A stretch of DNA of 64,000 nt, from contig NZ_JACSQJ010000001.1 in NCBI RefSeq assembly GCF_014836665.1, positions 622,387 through 686,386 of the forward strand, in the 5' to 3' direction. The notes under the pieces were generated by a model. It was not told the origin of the DNA. It saw only the letters and a list, made by a program, of their open reading frames with translations, and did no database searches. Made by a program: the position numbers and the translations under genes. The DNA is from Luteimonas colneyensis. Its GTDB lineage: Bacteria; Pseudomonadota; Gammaproteobacteria; Xanthomonadales; Xanthomonadaceae. This document shows, piece by piece, positions 18,229-30,528 of the stretch (position 1 is the first letter of the stretch; each line of letters starts with the position of its first letter).

Positions 18229-20126
18229 GCGCCCTGCCCCGCGTCGCGCACGGCCGCGAGCAGCACGCCGTCGCCGACCAGGCGCACGGCCTCGGCCACG
18301 TCGCCGTCCATCGCCCGGTCACGGCCCATGCCGTCGATGCGGCCGCGGATCACCGCGTGCGCGACGTCCACAGCGCTGCCGGGATGGAAGGGTTCGCTGC
18401 CCGCGAGCTCGACGCGCAGGGCCTCGACTTCCTCCATGAAGCGCGCATGCTCCGGCGTACCCGCGGCCGGCGCGCCCGACACCTTGGCCGCCAGTGCCGC
18501 CGCGTCGCCGCGCCGCGCCAGGTCGCGCGCGGCGTTGATCATGTCGCGGCGCAGGTCCAGGGCCTGGGCGGCGGTGTAGAGCTCAAGGCCCAGCACCTTG
18601 CCGAGGTCTTCGGCCATGGCCAGCACGTGGCGTGCTTCGTTGGCGCCCATCGACACGTGGTCTTCCGCGTTCGCGCTGGTCGGCACCGAGTACACGCTGG
18701 CCGGATGCGCGCGGCTGGCGAGGTCGTTGACGATCGCCGCGGCGGTGTACTGCACGATCATGAAGCCCGACTCGGTGCCGTCCTCGTTGCCGATCAGGAA
18801 GGCCGGCAGGCCGTCGTTGGTGGCCGGGTCGACCAGCTTGTTGAGGCGGCGCTCGCTGATCGAGGCCAGCACCGGGATCGCCGCCTTGAGGTAGCTCATC
18901 GCCAGCGCCAGCGGCATGCCGTGGAAGTGGCCGGCGGAGATCACCTGCTCCTCGACGTGCTCGGCCGACTTGTCCGGGAACACCAGCGGGTTGTCGGTGA
19001 CCGCGTTGAGCTCGACCTCGAGCACGCGCGCGGCCTGCGCCGCGGCATCGCGCACTGCGCCGTGCACCTGCGGCACGCAGCGCAGCGAGTAGCTGTCCTG
19101 CGGCTGGTGCTTCTTGCCGCCGCGGAAAGGCTTGAAGCGCTGGTAGAACTTCTCGCGGCCGTGGCGCTGGCTGGAGGGCACCCAGTCCCAGCCGATGTCG
19201 AAGGGCAGCGCCTGTGCGTCCGCGTCGTCCCAGCTGCCCGGCAGCCACGGCCGGAAGCGCGGCACCAGGTGGTAGGCGATGTCGGCCAGCGTCGAGCCGT
19301 CCAGCAGCGCGCGCAGTTGCGCCGCGGCGGCCACCTGGCCCGGGTGCGGACGCAGCGCGTGCACGTCCTCGGCATAGGCGCCCAGGCGGCCGGCGAAGGC
19401 GTCGAGGGTCATCGCCGCGGCCAAGTCGGCGGTGTCGAGCAGGTCCTCCAGCTTCGCCAGCGCCAGCACGCCCATCGCCAGCATCTGCGCGGTGCCGTTG
19501 TTGAGCGCCAGGCCTTCCTTGTAGGACAGCTCGACCGGCGCCAGTCCCACGCGCGCAAGCGCATCCGCACCCGACAGGCGTTCGCCGTCGACGAAGGCCT
19601 CGCCGCCGCCCAGCAGCACGATCGCCAGGTGCGACAGCGGCGCGAGGTCGCCCGATGCGCCCACCGAACCCAGCTGCGGCACCACCGGCACCACGCCGGC
19701 GTTGAGCAGCGCCGCCATCGCCTGCAGCGTCGACACGCGGATGCCGGAATGCCCGCGCAGCAGGGTGTTGAGGCGGATGCACATCATCGCCCGCACCACC
19801 GGCGCCGACATCGGCTCGCCGACGCAGACGGCGTGGGTGATCACCAGGTTGCGCTGCAGCTCGGCGTGCAGCGAGCGGCCCGACGGTGACGCACCCGGCA
19901 CCTCGTCGCGCAGCGGATGCGCGCCGAGCAGCTTGTCGGCATTGCTGCCGAAGCCGGTGGAGACGCCGTAGATCGGCTCCTCGCGGCGGACCTGTTCGGC
20001 CAGGAAATCCGCGGCGCGGGCCACGGCCTGCAGCGCGCCCTCGTCCAGCGCCACCTGGGCGCCGTGGGCGACGGCGACCAGCTGCGGACGCGTCAGCGCA
20101 CGACCGTCGAGCAGGACCGGCTTCAT
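18225..20126 (-). CDS. HutH-family (histidine/aromatic) ammonia-lyase
   Basis: A 633-residue lyase. [14 protein letters not shown] provides the Ala157-Ser-Gly triad that forms the MIO cofactor. [21 protein letters not shown] and AEDHVSMG are active-site segments; the Glu of EDH and the Thr-His before CVG look more like histidine than phenylalanine lyases. It is about 120 residues longer than usual HutH, with an insertion of roughly 40 residues between HPGQ and QDSYSLR and an extended C-terminus. It is locked into an operon with hisS (ATGA overlap) and no hutU, hutI or hutG is nearby, so its substrate and purpose are uncertain. Confidence 0.8.
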   Translation of the reverse strand: MKPVLLDGRALTRPQLVAVAHGAQVALDEGALQAVARAADFLAEQVRREEPIYGVSTGFGSNADKLLGAHPLRDEVPGASPSGRSLHAELQRNLVITHAVCVGEPMSAPVVRAMMCIRLNTLLRGHSGIRVSTLQAMAALLNAGVVPVVPQLGSVGASGDLAPLSHLAIVLLGGGEAFVDGERLSGADALARVGLAPVELSYKEGLALNNGTAQMLAMGVLALAKLEDLLDTADLAAAMTLDAFAGRLGAYAEDVHALRPHPGQVAAAAQLRALLDGSTLADIAYHLVPRFRPWLPGSWDDADAQALPFDIGWDWVPSSQRHGREKFYQRFKPFRGGKKHQPQDSYSLRCVPQVHGAVRDAAAQAARVLEVELNAVTDNPLVFPDKSAEHVEEQVISAGHFHGMPLALAMSYLKAAIPVLASISERRLNKLVDPATNDGLPAFLIGNEDGTESGFMIVQYTAAAIVNDLASRAHPASVYSVPTSANAEDHVSMGANEARHVLAMAEDLGKVLGLELYTAAQALDLRRDMINAARDLARRGDAAALAAKVSGAPAAGTPEHARFMEEVEALRVELAGSEPFHPGSAVDVAHAVIRGRIDGMGRDRAMDGDVAEAVRLVGDGVLLAAVRDAGQGA

Positions 20127-21598
20127 GGCGTGCCTCCGTTGGAATCGGGGCCGGACGACGCCGCAGCGCCGTCGGACGTGGGCCTGGACGTGCCGTCGCT
20201 GACCGCGCCCTCGCCCGTCGCCGCGTGCGCGATCGTTCCGCGCCGCGACAGCAGCGAATCGGCCAGACCGTCGAGCGCCACTTCGAACTGTTCGCCGCCG
20301 CGCAGGTCCTTCACGGTCGCCACGCCGCGCGCGACCTCGTCCTCGCCGCGCACCACCACGTGGCGGATGCCGGCGCGGTCGGCGTACTGGAACTGCTTGC
20401 CGAGCTTGCGCGCTTCCAGCTGGGTCTCGACGTTGAGGCCGGCGGCGCGCAGGCGCTGCGACAGCGCCAGCGCATCGTCCAGGCCGGTGTCGTCGAACAG
20501 CGCCACCAGCGCGTCGACCGTGCTTTCCGCGGCCTGCACCAGCCCGGCCTCGCGCAGCTGCCAGAACAGGCGCGTCAGGCCGATGGAGATGCCGACGCCG
20601 GGAAGCTTCGACTTCGTGTAGTGCCCGGCCAGGTCGTCGTAGCGGCCGCCGGAGCAGATCGAACCGATGCCCGGGTTCGCGGTGAGCGTGGTCTCGTAGA
20701 CCATGCCGGTGTAGTAGTCGAGCCCGCGCGCGATCGACAGGTTGATCGCATAGCGCGACTCGGGCACGCCCATGGCCTTGAGCGCACCCAGCAGCGCGCG
20801 CAGCTCGTCGCGGCCTTCTTCGAACAGCGGCGTGCCGTCGCCCAGCGCGGCCAGCTTCGCCAGCGCGTCGTCATGGCCCTCGGAGCGGATGCGCGAGAAC
20901 GCCAGCAGGCGCTCGGCCACCTCGGGCGCCAGGCCGAAGCCCTCGCCTTCCAGCGTCGCGCGCACTGCGTCCTCGCCGCGCTTGTCGAGCTTGTCGATCT
21001 CGCGCAGCACCAGCGGTTGCGCCTCGTCGCCGATGCCCTGGCCGGCGAAGAAGCCGCGCAGCAGCTTTCGGTGGTTGAGCTGGATGGTGAACTCGCCGAT
21101 GCCCAGCGCCTCGAACACGGCGTTGATCACCGCCGGCACCTCGGCCTCGAAGCGCGGCGACAGCGTGTCCTTGCCGATCACGTCGATGTCGCACTGGTAG
21201 AACTCGCGGAAGCGCCCGCGCTGGGCGCGTTCGCCGCGGTAGACGCGCTGCATCTGGTAGCGGCGGAACGGGAACGCCAGGTCGTGTTCGTGCTCGGCCA
21301 CGTAGCGCGCCAGCGGCACGGTCAGGTCGAAGCGCAGCGCCATCTCCGGCAGCGCGCCGGCGTCGCCGCCCGCGACCTTCTCCAGCGCCCCGGTGGACTG
21401 CACGAAATACACCTGGCGCTCGGTCTCGCCGCCGGTCTTGGTCAGGAGCACCTCCGACAGCTCGAACACCGGCGTCTCCACCGGCAGGAAGCCGTAGGCC
21501 TCGAATGTGCGGCGGATGGTGTCGAGCATGCGCTGGAAGGCGACCTGCTCGCGCGGGAGCAGCTCGAGGACGCCCGGGGGCGTGCGGGGCTTGATCAA
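20123..21598 (-). CDS. hisS: Histidyl-tRNA synthetase
   Basis: A 491-residue class II synthetase. [24 protein letters not shown] and SGGRYDDL are family motifs, and the C-terminal half holds the anticodon-binding domain. It charges tRNA-His. A Ser/Gly/Thr-rich tail of about 40 residues follows the last conserved segment. The best start is TTG at 21596-21598 ([14 protein letters not shown] follows). It is first in an operon with the ammonia-lyase and the small membrane protein. Confidence 0.95.
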   Translation of the reverse strand: MIKPRTPPGVLELLPREQVAFQRMLDTIRRTFEAYGFLPVETPVFELSEVLLTKTGGETERQVYFVQSTGALEKVAGGDAGALPEMALRFDLTVPLARYVAEHEHDLAFPFRRYQMQRVYRGERAQRGRFREFYQCDIDVIGKDTLSPRFEAEVPAVINAVFEALGIGEFTIQLNHRKLLRGFFAGQGIGDEAQPLVLREIDKLDKRGEDAVRATLEGEGFGLAPEVAERLLAFSRIRSEGHDDALAKLAALGDGTPLFEEGRDELRALLGALKAMGVPESRYAINLSIARGLDYYTGMVYETTLTANPGIGSICSGGRYDDLAGHYTKSKLPGVGISIGLTRLFWQLREAGLVQAAESTVDALVALFDDTGLDDALALSQRLRAAGLNVETQLEARKLGKQFQYADRAGIRHVVVRGEDEVARGVATVKDLRGGEQFEVALDGLADSLLSRRGTIAHAATGEGAVSDGTSRPTSDGAAASSGPDSNGGTP

Positions 21599-21686
21599 GG
21601 TCGGTCTCCGGTGCGGGGCGAGGCCGCGGTGGGCCGGTCATTCTAGCGGCAGCGACCCGCCACGCCGCCGCCTGCGCAGGGGGTGC

Positions 21687-21716
21687 TTGCCTCCCCCGCC
21701 CCCGGGTCATTACAAT
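21687..21716 (+). promoter_or_regulatory. Promoter of tRNA-Pro
   Basis: TTGCCT (21687-21692) and TACAAT (21711-21716) with an 18-base spacer, 15 bases before the tRNA. The same TTGCC-type -35 precedes the tRNA-Ala and host tRNA-Arg genes in this window. Confidence 0.6.
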
Positions 21717-21731
21717 GCGCAGCTCACCTGT

Positions 21732-21808
<77 letters not shown>

Positions 21809-21823
21809 AAAGGTGACCCGCAG

Positions 21824-21848
21824 AAACCGGCCCCGCGGCCGGTTTTTT
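21824..21848 (+). terminator. Intrinsic terminator after tRNA-Pro
   Basis: Stem AACCGGCC / GGCCGGTT with a short loop followed by a run of six T, 15 bases beyond the tRNA. Confidence 0.85.
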
Positions 21849-21894
21849 GCGTTTCGCACACCGCTTGCGCGCGACCCGGGCGCCAGGACCGACC

Positions 21895-23196
21895 ATGCCG
21901 GCCTTCCCCACGTCCGCCGGCGGCACGCATGCCCGCGGCTGGCTGCTCGCGCTCGCCGGCATCACGCTCGCCGCCTTCAACCTGCGCACCGCGGTCACCT
22001 CGATCACGCCGCTGCTGGACGTCGTCGGCCGCGAGTTCGGCTTCGGCGCCGCCATGGCGGGCGTCATCGGCATGCTGCCGGCCGCGGCCTTCGCGGCCTT
22101 CGGCGCCGCCACGCCCGCGATCGCCCGCCGCCTCGGGCTCGAGCGCACGGTGCTCCTGGCCATGGCGCTGGCGGCGGCGGGCCTGGTCCTGCGCTCGCTC
22201 GCGGGCGGCACCGGCCTGCTCATCGGCGGCTCGCTGGTGTCGCTGGCCGGCATGGGCATCGGCAACGTCGTGCTGCCGCCGCTGGTAAAGCGCTGGTTCC
22301 CCGGCCGAGTGGGCGCGCTCAGCGTGGTCTACATCACCGCCCTGCAGGCGGGCACGATCCTGGCGGCGCTGCTGGCGGTGCCACTGGCGGACGCCTTCGG
22401 CTGGCGGCTGTCGATGGCCTCGTGGACCCTGGCCGCGGTGGCCGCGATGCTGCCCTGGCTGGTGCTGCTGCGTCGCGGGCTGGCGCAGGCGCCGGTCCTG
22501 CCGTCCGCCGCGGCGGAACCAGGCAGCGACGCGTCCAGTGCCGCAGCCGACGACGCGATTCCCGCCGCCGGCGCCACCGCCCTCGATTCCACGCCGGTGA
22601 CCCGCCACCGCGTCTGGCACACCGCGCTGGGCTGGGGCATGGCGCTGATGTTCGGCATGACCTCGCTGGCGACCTACGCCATGTTCACTTGGATGCCGCG
22701 GATCTTCACCGAGGCCGGCGCCTCGCCCGCCTTCGGCGGCGCCATGGTGGCGCTCTATACCGGCTTCAGCCTGCTCGGTGGCCTGGTCGTGCCCTGCCTC
22801 GCGGTGCGCATGCGCAACAGCTTCCCCATGGCGCTGGCCTGCGCCCTGGCGCAGTTCGCCGGCTTCTACGGCCTGTGGCAGGCGCCGATGGTGGCCCCGT
22901 GGCTGTGGGCGACCCTGGTCGGCATCGGCGGCTGCACCTTCCCGCTGGGCCTGACACTGATCAACCTGCGCACGCGCACGCCTGATGGATCCGCCGCCCT
23001 GTCGGGCTTCACCCAGGGCCTGGGCTACACGCTGGCCTGTCTGGGGCCGCTGCTGTTCGGCATCCTCCGCGAGGCCAGCGGCGGTTTCGCCTGGCCATTC
23101 GCAATGCTGGCGGCGAGCGTGGTGGTGATGCTGCTGGGGGCATGGCAGGCGTGCCGGCCACGCCTGCTGGAGGACGCGTTCGTCCGCGCCCGCTAG
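21895..23196 (+). CDS. MFS transporter, CynX/NimT type
   Basis: A 433-residue, 12-helix carrier. [19 protein letters not shown] in helix 1 and [18 protein letters not shown] after helix 4 are typical of the CynX (cyanate)/NimT group; a long central loop (about 205-235) separates the two halves. The substrate cannot be assigned. The ATG at 21895 was preferred over an in-frame TTG inside the preceding terminator. Its stop overlaps that of the convergent CorA-like gene. Confidence 0.82.
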   Translation: MPAFPTSAGGTHARGWLLALAGITLAAFNLRTAVTSITPLLDVVGREFGFGAAMAGVIGMLPAAAFAAFGAATPAIARRLGLERTVLLAMALAAAGLVLRSLAGGTGLLIGGSLVSLAGMGIGNVVLPPLVKRWFPGRVGALSVVYITALQAGTILAALLAVPLADAFGWRLSMASWTLAAVAAMLPWLVLLRRGLAQAPVLPSAAAEPGSDASSAAADDAIPAAGATALDSTPVTRHRVWHTALGWGMALMFGMTSLATYAMFTWMPRIFTEAGASPAFGGAMVALYTGFSLLGGLVVPCLAVRMRNSFPMALACALAQFAGFYGLWQAPMVAPWLWATLVGIGGCTFPLGLTLINLRTRTPDGSAALSGFTQGLGYTLACLGPLLFGILREASGGFAWPFAMLAASVVVMLLGAWQACRPRLLEDAFVRAR

Positions 23197-24173
23197 AACC
23201 AGCCGCGGCGCTTGCCGACCACCATCGACACCACGGCGGCGATCACCAGTCCGCCCAGGACGGTCCAGAAGCCCGCGTCCCGCGTCTCGAAGAATCCGGC
23301 CGCGAAGTTCATGCCCAGGGCACCGACGATGGTGGCGAGGACGCCGGTGACCACGGTGACGAACGTGAGCAGGCGCATGGAGTCATTGGTGCGCAACGCG
23401 GTCTGGTTGCTGAACAACTCGAAGCTGCCGATCACCAGCTCGCGTGCGTTTTCCACCATGTCCATGGCGCGCTCGAACCGGGTGTCGAGCGCAACGAAGT
23501 GGCGGTCCGCCGGCTGGCTCTCGTCGGGGCGGAAATCAGGGCGCGCCATCACGCCGAACACGCTGCGATGCGGCGCCAGCATTCGCCGCAGTCGCGAGGC
23601 CCAGCGCCTGAGGCGGCGCAGTTCGGGCAGGCAGCCGCTGGCCTTGTCGCCGAGGATGTCCACCTCCAGCCGCTCCACGGCCATCTCGTAGCTGCTGACC
23701 GCATTGAAGTACGTGGACAGCTGGCGGTCCAGCAGCGTCGCCACGAAGCTCTCCGCGCACAGGCGCCCCAGCGCGACGCGCCGGTGCTCGTCGTCGCGCA
23801 TCGCTTCCAGGAACGGGATGGCCCGACGACGCAGCGACAGCGCGCGGTTGCGCCCGGCCACGCAGATGAGCAGCGTGCCCTGGGCATCTTCCTGGCCATC
23901 CTTGTCGATCACGACGCAGCGCACCCAGAAATGGTCGCCGTCCTGTCCTGCCGCGGGCATGGTGCCTTCTTCGATGAAGCGCCGTGCCTCTTCCGGGAAG
24001 CCGCAGTGTTCCCATACCGCGTCGAGGACCGCGACCGGTGGGTCCAGCAGGTCCACCCAGAGCAGGGCCTCGTCATCGAGCGCCTGGCCCAACTGGTCGA
24101 GTGCCAGCTCGCGCGATTCGCCTTCGCCGAACAGCCGCGCGAAGAAGGCCGGCGTGGTTTCCGGACGCGCCAT
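23193..24173 (-). CDS. CorA-family divalent cation transporter (ZntB-like)
   Basis: A 326-residue protein with a long soluble N-terminal funnel and two C-terminal membrane helices. The first ends in the GMN signature (GALGMNF), which defines CorA/Mrs2/ZntB channels; a short positively charged tail, KRRGWF, follows. Members move Mg2+, Co2+ or Zn2+; the selectivity here is unknown. It lies 81 bases after argH on the same strand and may be read with the arg operon, though no functional link is apparent. Confidence 0.88.
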   Translation of the reverse strand: MARPETTPAFFARLFGEGESRELALDQLGQALDDEALLWVDLLDPPVAVLDAVWEHCGFPEEARRFIEEGTMPAAGQDGDHFWVRCVVIDKDGQEDAQGTLLICVAGRNRALSLRRRAIPFLEAMRDDEHRRVALGRLCAESFVATLLDRQLSTYFNAVSSYEMAVERLEVDILGDKASGCLPELRRLRRWASRLRRMLAPHRSVFGVMARPDFRPDESQPADRHFVALDTRFERAMDMVENARELVIGSFELFSNQTALRTNDSMRLLTFVTVVTGVLATIVGALGMNFAAGFFETRDAGFWTVLGGLVIAAVVSMVVGKRRGWF

Positions 24174-24254
24174 GCGGACGTGCCTGTCACGACGGGACGT
24201 CGTACGTTACGCAGCGCGCGATCGCGGGCAGGTGAACGCCGCGGCGGTCGCGGC

Positions 24255-25543
24255 TCAGCCCGCCAGGGCCCGCAGCCGCCCACGCAGGGCATCCAGGCAC
24301 AGTGCACCGGCCGCGCCGGGCGACACGCGCGCGGCCAGGCTCGCCGCGGGATCCCCGTCGGCCCAGCGCGCCGGGTCGGCCGCCTGCCGATAGGCGTCGC
24401 GGAACGGCAGGCCCGCGCGGGCCATGTCCACGGCCAGGTCGGTGGCATACATCGACGGCTCCAGCGCGGCGCACATGCGCTCGACGTTCCAGTCGAGGTT
24501 GCGCAGCAGGTCCGGCAGCAGCGCCAGCGCCTGCAGGCCCTTGCCGAAACCGTGGAACAGCGCGCCCTTGGACACCTGCAGGTCGCGGTGGTAGCCCGAG
24601 GGCAGCGACAGCAGCTGTTCGATCTCGCAGCGCGCGGCAGCCACGCTGGCGTAGGTCGCGCGCATCAGCTCGATGACGTCGGGGTTGCGCTTGTTGGGCA
24701 TGATCGAACTGCCGGTCGTGTACTGCGCCGGCAGCATCACGAAGCCGTATTCGCCCGAGGTGAACAGGCTCAGGTCCCAGGCCAGGCGGCGCAGGTCCAG
24801 CATCGCGCTGGACAGGGCCTCGAGCGCGGCCATCTCGAACTTGCCGCGCGAGAGCTGGGCGTAGGTCGCGGCCTGTTGCATGCGGCCGAAGCCGAGGGCG
24901 GCGGTGGTGTGGTCGCGGTCGAGCGGCAGGTTGACGCCGTAGCCGGCGGCGCTGCCGAGGGGGTTGGCGTCGACCCAGGCCAGGGTGCCGGCCGCGCGCG
25001 CGCCGTTGTCGATGAAGGCCTCCGCCCAGGCGGCCCACCACATGCCCAGCGAACTGACCACGGCGCGCTGCAGGTGGGTGTAGCCCGGCAGCGGCACGTC
25101 GGCCTCGGCCCGGGCGCGCTCGAGCGAGATGCCGGCGATCTCAACGCACAGGGCCTGCGTGCGCGCGAGCTTCTCCTTAAGCCACAGGCGGGTGGCGACC
25201 AGCACCTGGTCATTGCGGCTGCGTCCGGTGTGGATGCGCCGGCCGGCGTCGCCGAGGCGCTCGGTCAGGCGCGCCTCGATCGCCGAGTGGCCGTCTTCGT
25301 AGCGTTCGTCGAGGACGAAGCGGCCGGCGCCGAAGTCGGCGGCGAGCGCGTCGAGTTCGCGCGCGATGCCGGCCAGCTCGTCCGCCGAAAGGATGCCGAT
25401 GCGCTGGAGCCCTTCGGCATGCGCACGGCTGGCCTGGATGTCATGCAGGAAGAACTCGCGATCCAGCACCACGTCGTCGCCGGCCAGGAAGGCCTGGATG
25501 CCTGCGTCGACGGTCACGCCGGGTTTCTGCCAAAGGAGGTCGC

Positions 25544-25547
<4 letters not shown>
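24255..25547 (-). CDS. argH: Argininosuccinate lyase
   Basis: A 430-residue fumarase/aspartase-superfamily enzyme. The signature loop [16 protein letters not shown] carries the catalytic serine; TGRSRNDQV is a second conserved region. It splits argininosuccinate into arginine and fumarate, the last step of arginine synthesis. It overlaps argC by four bases and closes the operon. Confidence 0.96.
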
Positions 25548-26502
<955 letters not shown>

Positions 26503-26506
<4 letters not shown>

Positions 26507-27840
26507 GCCTTCGCCTCCTCCACCGGATCGGCCAGCGTGGCCGGCCGCTCGGCGCAGTGCGCCACCGCGCGCTCGATCGCCGGGAAGCCGTCCATGCCGT
26601 ACCAGTACACCCGCCACGTCGCCTGGCGGAAGCAGCCCTCGGACTCCGCATGGTAGAAGGCGTTGACGCCGTTGCCGTGGCGCGAGCGCCAGAACAGCGT
26701 CGGCGTCTCCTCGCGCATCACCTGCCACACCGCGCGCCCCAGGCCTTCGCCCTGGGCATCGTCGAGCACGGCGAACTTGTCGAGGTAGGGCACGCCGTCG
26801 ACCTCGGTGAGGATCAGCGCCGTGCGGTAGTTCTCGCTGACGTAGGCGCGCAGCAGCGCCGTCCGCTCGAAGTAGTCCGGCAGCAGCGCCCGCCCGAAGG
26901 CCGACTCCACCAGCGTGCGCAGCCGCGGCAGGTCGAGCGCGTTCCAGGACGTGGCCCGCAGCACGCGTTCGCCCCGGCGCACCAGGGTGCCCGAGCCCTT
27001 GTGCGTGAACAGCTCGCGGGCGAGCTGGTCGGGCCTGGTGATCGACACCGACGACGACGGCGGCAGCGCCATCAGCAGGTCGTGCACCTGCTCGATCTTC
27101 ACCCGCATGCCCGAGTGCAGCCAGGGCTGCGCCATCAGGTCGTCGTACTCGGTGCTGAGGTTGATCGAGTCGATCACCTTGCCGTCGGGCCCGAGCAGGC
27201 CGCCGGTGCCGGTGAGGAAGACGATCTTGTAGGGCTGCAGGGTCTTGATCAGCTCGTTGGCCGCCCAGTCGGCGTTGACGTTGACGATCTGGCCGTCGGC
27301 GGTCTCGCCCAGCGAAGTGATCACCGGGATCGAGCCGGCCTTGATCGCCGCCCCGATGCCATCGGTATCCACGCGCACCACCTGTCCGACCAGGCCGTAG
27401 CGCTCGCGGTCGAGGAAGCGGCACTCGAACACGCCCGACTGGATCGAGGTCGCGCGCACGCCTTCCAGCTGCAGCGCCTCGACCAGGCGCAGGTTCTGCT
27501 GCCGCATCACCCGGCGCACGATGCCCAGGCCCTCGGCGTCCGTGTAGCGCAGGTTGTCGACGGTCCGCTTGGCGATGCCCGCCTCCTGCATGGCCTCGTC
27601 GAGCTGCGGCCCCGCGCCGTGCACCACGATCGGCGTCAGCCCGACCTGCTGCAGGAAGGCCAGCGACGAGGTCAGCGCATCCAGGTCGTCGCGCAGCACC
27701 GCGCCGCCGACCTTGACCACGGCGAAGCGGCGCGCGTCGACCTGCGAGAACCGCTTCAGGTACTGGCTGATCTCCTTCGCGCTGCCCATGCTCGACAGCA
27801 GGCGGACGATGGTCTGGCGGGTCTGTGCGTGTGCTTGCAT
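26503..27840 (-). CDS. Bifunctional N-acetylglutamate kinase / N-acetylglutamate synthase
   Basis: A 445-residue fusion. Residues 1 to about 285 are an amino-acid kinase domain ([32 protein letters not shown]); about 290-445 form a GNAT acetyltransferase domain with the acetyl-CoA loop [10 protein letters not shown]. This vertebrate-like NAGS-K arrangement is known from Xanthomonas, where one protein makes and phosphorylates acetylglutamate and is arginine-sensitive. The ATG at 27840 matches the family; reading further upstream would only translate repeat DNA. It overlaps argC by four bases. Confidence 0.93.
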
Positions 27841-27871
27841 GGTTGTCACTTCGGTGTTGGATTTCTTTTTT

Positions 27872-28077
27872 GCCACGGATTTGCGCGGATGACGCGGATC
27901 TACACGGATAGAGCAACAGCCCTGCTTCTTTCTGTAGGAGCAGCTACAGCTGCGACTCCCCACGCTCGATGGGGCGAATGGGACGAGGCGAGCTCCCGGT
28001 CGCAGCTGTAGCTGCTCCTACAAGAAAAGCTTCTGCTTTATCCGTGTAGATCCGGGTCATCCGCGTTCATCCGTGGC
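27872..28077. repeat. Nested palindromic repeat, copy 4 (complete), inside the arg operon
   Basis: Outer inverted arms at about 27872-27913 and 28037-28077; inner cores at 27932-27957 and 27999-28023. It lies between argE' and the kinase-synthase gene, reaching to about 31 bases before the latter's ATG. On the other side it contains the last seven codons and stop of argE'. Confidence 0.85.
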
Positions 28078-29190
28078 AAACGCTTTTCCCCCGATGACCC
28101 GCACCATTGCCTCGGCGTGGGTACGGAGCTGGTCGAGCCCCACCCATTCGTCGGCAGTGTGGGCCTGGGCGATGTGGCCGGGGCCGTAGACGATGGCGTC
28201 GAGGCCGGCGGCGGAGAACAGGGAGGCTTCGGTCCAGAAATCGACGGCGTTGCCGATCGGCAGGCCTAGGCCTTCGGCGAAGTCGCGGGCGGCCAAGCGG
28301 CGCTCTTCGGCCGCGGCGGTGTCGCCGGCCGGCAGCGAGGGGCCGTGGAAGGTCGCGGTGTAGTCGCTGCCTTCCGGCGCCAGCGCGGCGAAGCGGGCGT
28401 GCAGCTGGCCGACGTCGTGCGAGGGCAGCGGGCGGAAGCCGAAGCGCACTTCGGCCGCGGGCGCGATCACGTTGGCCTTGATGCCGCCTTCGACGCGACC
28501 GATGTTGAAGCGCAGGCCGGTCAGGCCGCCGAAGCGCTGGTGCGCCTCGGCCTCGGCCAGGGCCAGCGCGTCCACGCCCCAGCGCATGGCCTTGTGCACG
28601 GCGCTGGCCGAGAGCGCCTGCGCGCCCGAGGCATGGCCGGCTTCGCCGTGGAAGCGCAGCTGCACCGCGGCGATGCCGCGATGGGCGAGCACGGCCTCGC
28701 AGCCGGTGGGCTCGGCCACCACGACCTGGCGGAAGCCATGGTCCGTGGCGAGGAAGGCGGCGATGCAGCGCGGGTCGTTGGCCTCTTCGTCGCTGGAAAA
28801 CAGGAACGCGGCGTCACCTGGCACCGCCTGCGCGGCGGCGATCAGCGCCGCGGCCGCGCCCTTGATGTCGCAGGCGCCCAGGCCGATCGCACGGTCGCCC
28901 TCGACCCGCAGCACGTGCGGGTCGGCGGTCCACGCCGGCGAATCCGGCACCGTGTCCAGGTGCACGTTGAACAGCAGCGACGGCGTGCCGCGGCGCGCGA
29001 ACAGGGACACCGCGCCGGCGCCGTGGTCGGTCACCGTCACTTCGAAGTCCGGCAGCTGGGCGCGGATGTAGTCGAAGATGCCGCCGGCATCGATCGCCCG
29101 CGGCGGATTGCGGGTGTCGAATGCCACCAGCGCCGCCAGATGGCGGAGCACGGCGTCGAGCAGGTCGGCGCTGGCAGGCCCGGCACTCAC
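28057..29190 (-). CDS. argE': N-acetylcitrulline deacetylase
   Basis: A 377-residue M20-family metallohydrolase. Zinc and catalytic segments are [19 protein letters not shown] and [11 protein letters not shown]. In xanthomonads this ArgE-like protein removes acetate from acetylcitrulline rather than acetylornithine, which fits the argF' gene here. It starts at a GTG overlapping the argG stop (GTGA). The final residues FATDERG and the stop are encoded by the outer arm of the adjacent repeat, so the C-terminus was set by the repeat. Confidence 0.9.
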   Translation of the reverse strand: MSAGPASADLLDAVLRHLAALVAFDTRNPPRAIDAGGIFDYIRAQLPDFEVTVTDHGAGAVSLFARRGTPSLLFNVHLDTVPDSPAWTADPHVLRVEGDRAIGLGACDIKGAAAALIAAAQAVPGDAAFLFSSDEEANDPRCIAAFLATDHGFRQVVVAEPTGCEAVLAHRGIAAVQLRFHGEAGHASGAQALSASAVHKAMRWGVDALALAEAEAHQRFGGLTGLRFNIGRVEGGIKANVIAPAAEVRFGFRPLPSHDVGQLHARFAALAPEGSDYTATFHGPSLPAGDTAAAEERRLAARDFAEGLGLPIGNAVDFWTEASLFSAAGLDAIVYGPGHIAQAHTADEWVGLDQLRTHAEAMVRVIGGKAFATDERG

Positions 29191-30395
29191 GGCTTGTTGA
29201 CCTCGGCCCACAGCGTGCTGCTCATGCCGAACAGCTTGATGAAGCCCTCGGCCTCCTCGACGCCCCAGTCGGCGGACTGCGCGTAGGTCGCGCCGCTGGC
29301 GTTGAGGATGTGTGGCGAACTCACGGCCACCGCGTCGACGCGGCCGCCGCGGGTTTCCAGCACCACCTCGCCGTTGACCATGCGCTGCGACGACGCCAGG
29401 AAGGCTTCGAGGTCGGCCTTGAGCGGATCGTGGTAGAAGCCCTCGTACACCAGTTCGACCCACTTGCGGCCGACGTCGGGCTTGAAGCGGTTCTGCTGCT
29501 TGCTCAGCACCGTTTCCTCGAGCGCGCGGTGCGCGGCCAGCAGCGCCGCCAGGCCGGGCGCCTCGTACACGATCCGGCCCTTGAGGCCGATGGTGGTGTC
29601 GCCGGTGTAGATGCCGCGGCCGACACCGTACTGGGCGAACATGGTGTTGAGGCGCGCCAGCAGCTTCGCGCCGGGCATCGCGTCGCCGTCCAGCGCCACC
29701 GCCTCGCCCTCGACGAAGCGCAGCGTCACCTGCAGCGGCTCCACCGGCCACGCGCTGCGCGGTGCGCACCAGCCGCGCGCGCCCTCGCCGGGCGCCTCCC
29801 AGCGGTCGATCTCGCCGCCGGACATGGTCAGGCCCAGCAGGTTCTCGTTGATGGTGTAGGCCTTCTGCTTGGACTGCACGCCGAAGCCGCGTTCTTCCAG
29901 GTAGGCCTGTTCGTAGGCGCGGGTCTGCGTGTGCTCCTTCTGGATCTCGCGGATCGGCGCCACGATGCGGTAGTCGCCGCTGGCCTTCACCGCCAGGTCG
30001 AAGCGCACCTGATCGTTGCCCATGCCGGTGCAGCCGTGGGCGATGGCGTTCGTGCCCAGGTCGCGGGCGCGTGCAAGCGCCGCATCGACGATCAGGTAGC
30101 GGTCCGAGACCAGCAGCGGGTACTGGCCCTGGTAGGCCTCGCCGGCGTGCACGAAGGGCTTCACGAAGCCCTCCCAGATCGCCGGGCCGCCGTCGATGGT
30201 GACGTGGCTGGCCACGCCCAGCTCGGCCGCGCGCGCCTCGATCGCCTCGCGCTCGGCCGCGCTGACGCCGCCGGTGTCGGCGAACACGGTGTGCACCTGC
30301 CAGCCGCGCTCCTGCAGCCAAGGCACGCAGAAGCTGGTGTCCAGCCCGCCGGAAAAGGCGAGCACGATGTCCCTGGATTCGGATGCTGCGTTCAT
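29187..30395 (-). CDS. argG: Argininosuccinate synthase
   Basis: A 402-residue enzyme. [16 protein letters not shown] is the PP-loop that adenylates citrulline, and [15 protein letters not shown] is a second signature. It condenses citrulline and aspartate to argininosuccinate with ATP. It is second in the operon, separated from argF' by a small palindromic repeat. Confidence 0.97.
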   Translation of the reverse strand: MNAASESRDIVLAFSGGLDTSFCVPWLQERGWQVHTVFADTGGVSAAEREAIEARAAELGVASHVTIDGGPAIWEGFVKPFVHAGEAYQGQYPLLVSDRYLIVDAALARARDLGTNAIAHGCTGMGNDQVRFDLAVKASGDYRIVAPIREIQKEHTQTRAYEQAYLEERGFGVQSKQKAYTINENLLGLTMSGGEIDRWEAPGEGARGWCAPRSAWPVEPLQVTLRFVEGEAVALDGDAMPGAKLLARLNTMFAQYGVGRGIYTGDTTIGLKGRIVYEAPGLAALLAAHRALEETVLSKQQNRFKPDVGRKWVELVYEGFYHDPLKADLEAFLASSQRMVNGEVVLETRGGRVDAVAVSSPHILNASGATYAQSADWGVEEAEGFIKLFGMSSTLWAEVNKP

Positions 30396-30417
30396 GTCTG
30401 GGTTCTCTTGGAATTGA

Positions 30418-30496
30418 CTGTAGGAGCAGCTATAGCTGCGACCGCAATAGCGGGACGGCGCCGAGGGAGTGGTCGCAGCTGTAGCTGCTCCTACAG
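30418..30496. repeat. Short palindromic repeat (cores only)
   Basis: Two inverted cores (30418-30443 and 30471-30496; GTAGGAGCAGCTATAGCTGC type) around a 27-base centre, without the outer arms. It fills the argF'-argG gap and could fold into a stem about 25 bp long in the mRNA. Confidence 0.85.
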
Positions 30497-30528
30497 GGTG
30501 ATGACGGGAAAGAAATGGGTGTCGGGAC

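Noticed and set aside
24173..24255. Separate promoter proving the CorA-like gene independent of argH
   Set aside because: No convincing -10/-35 pair could be identified in the 81-base gap, so neither independence nor co-transcription can be asserted.
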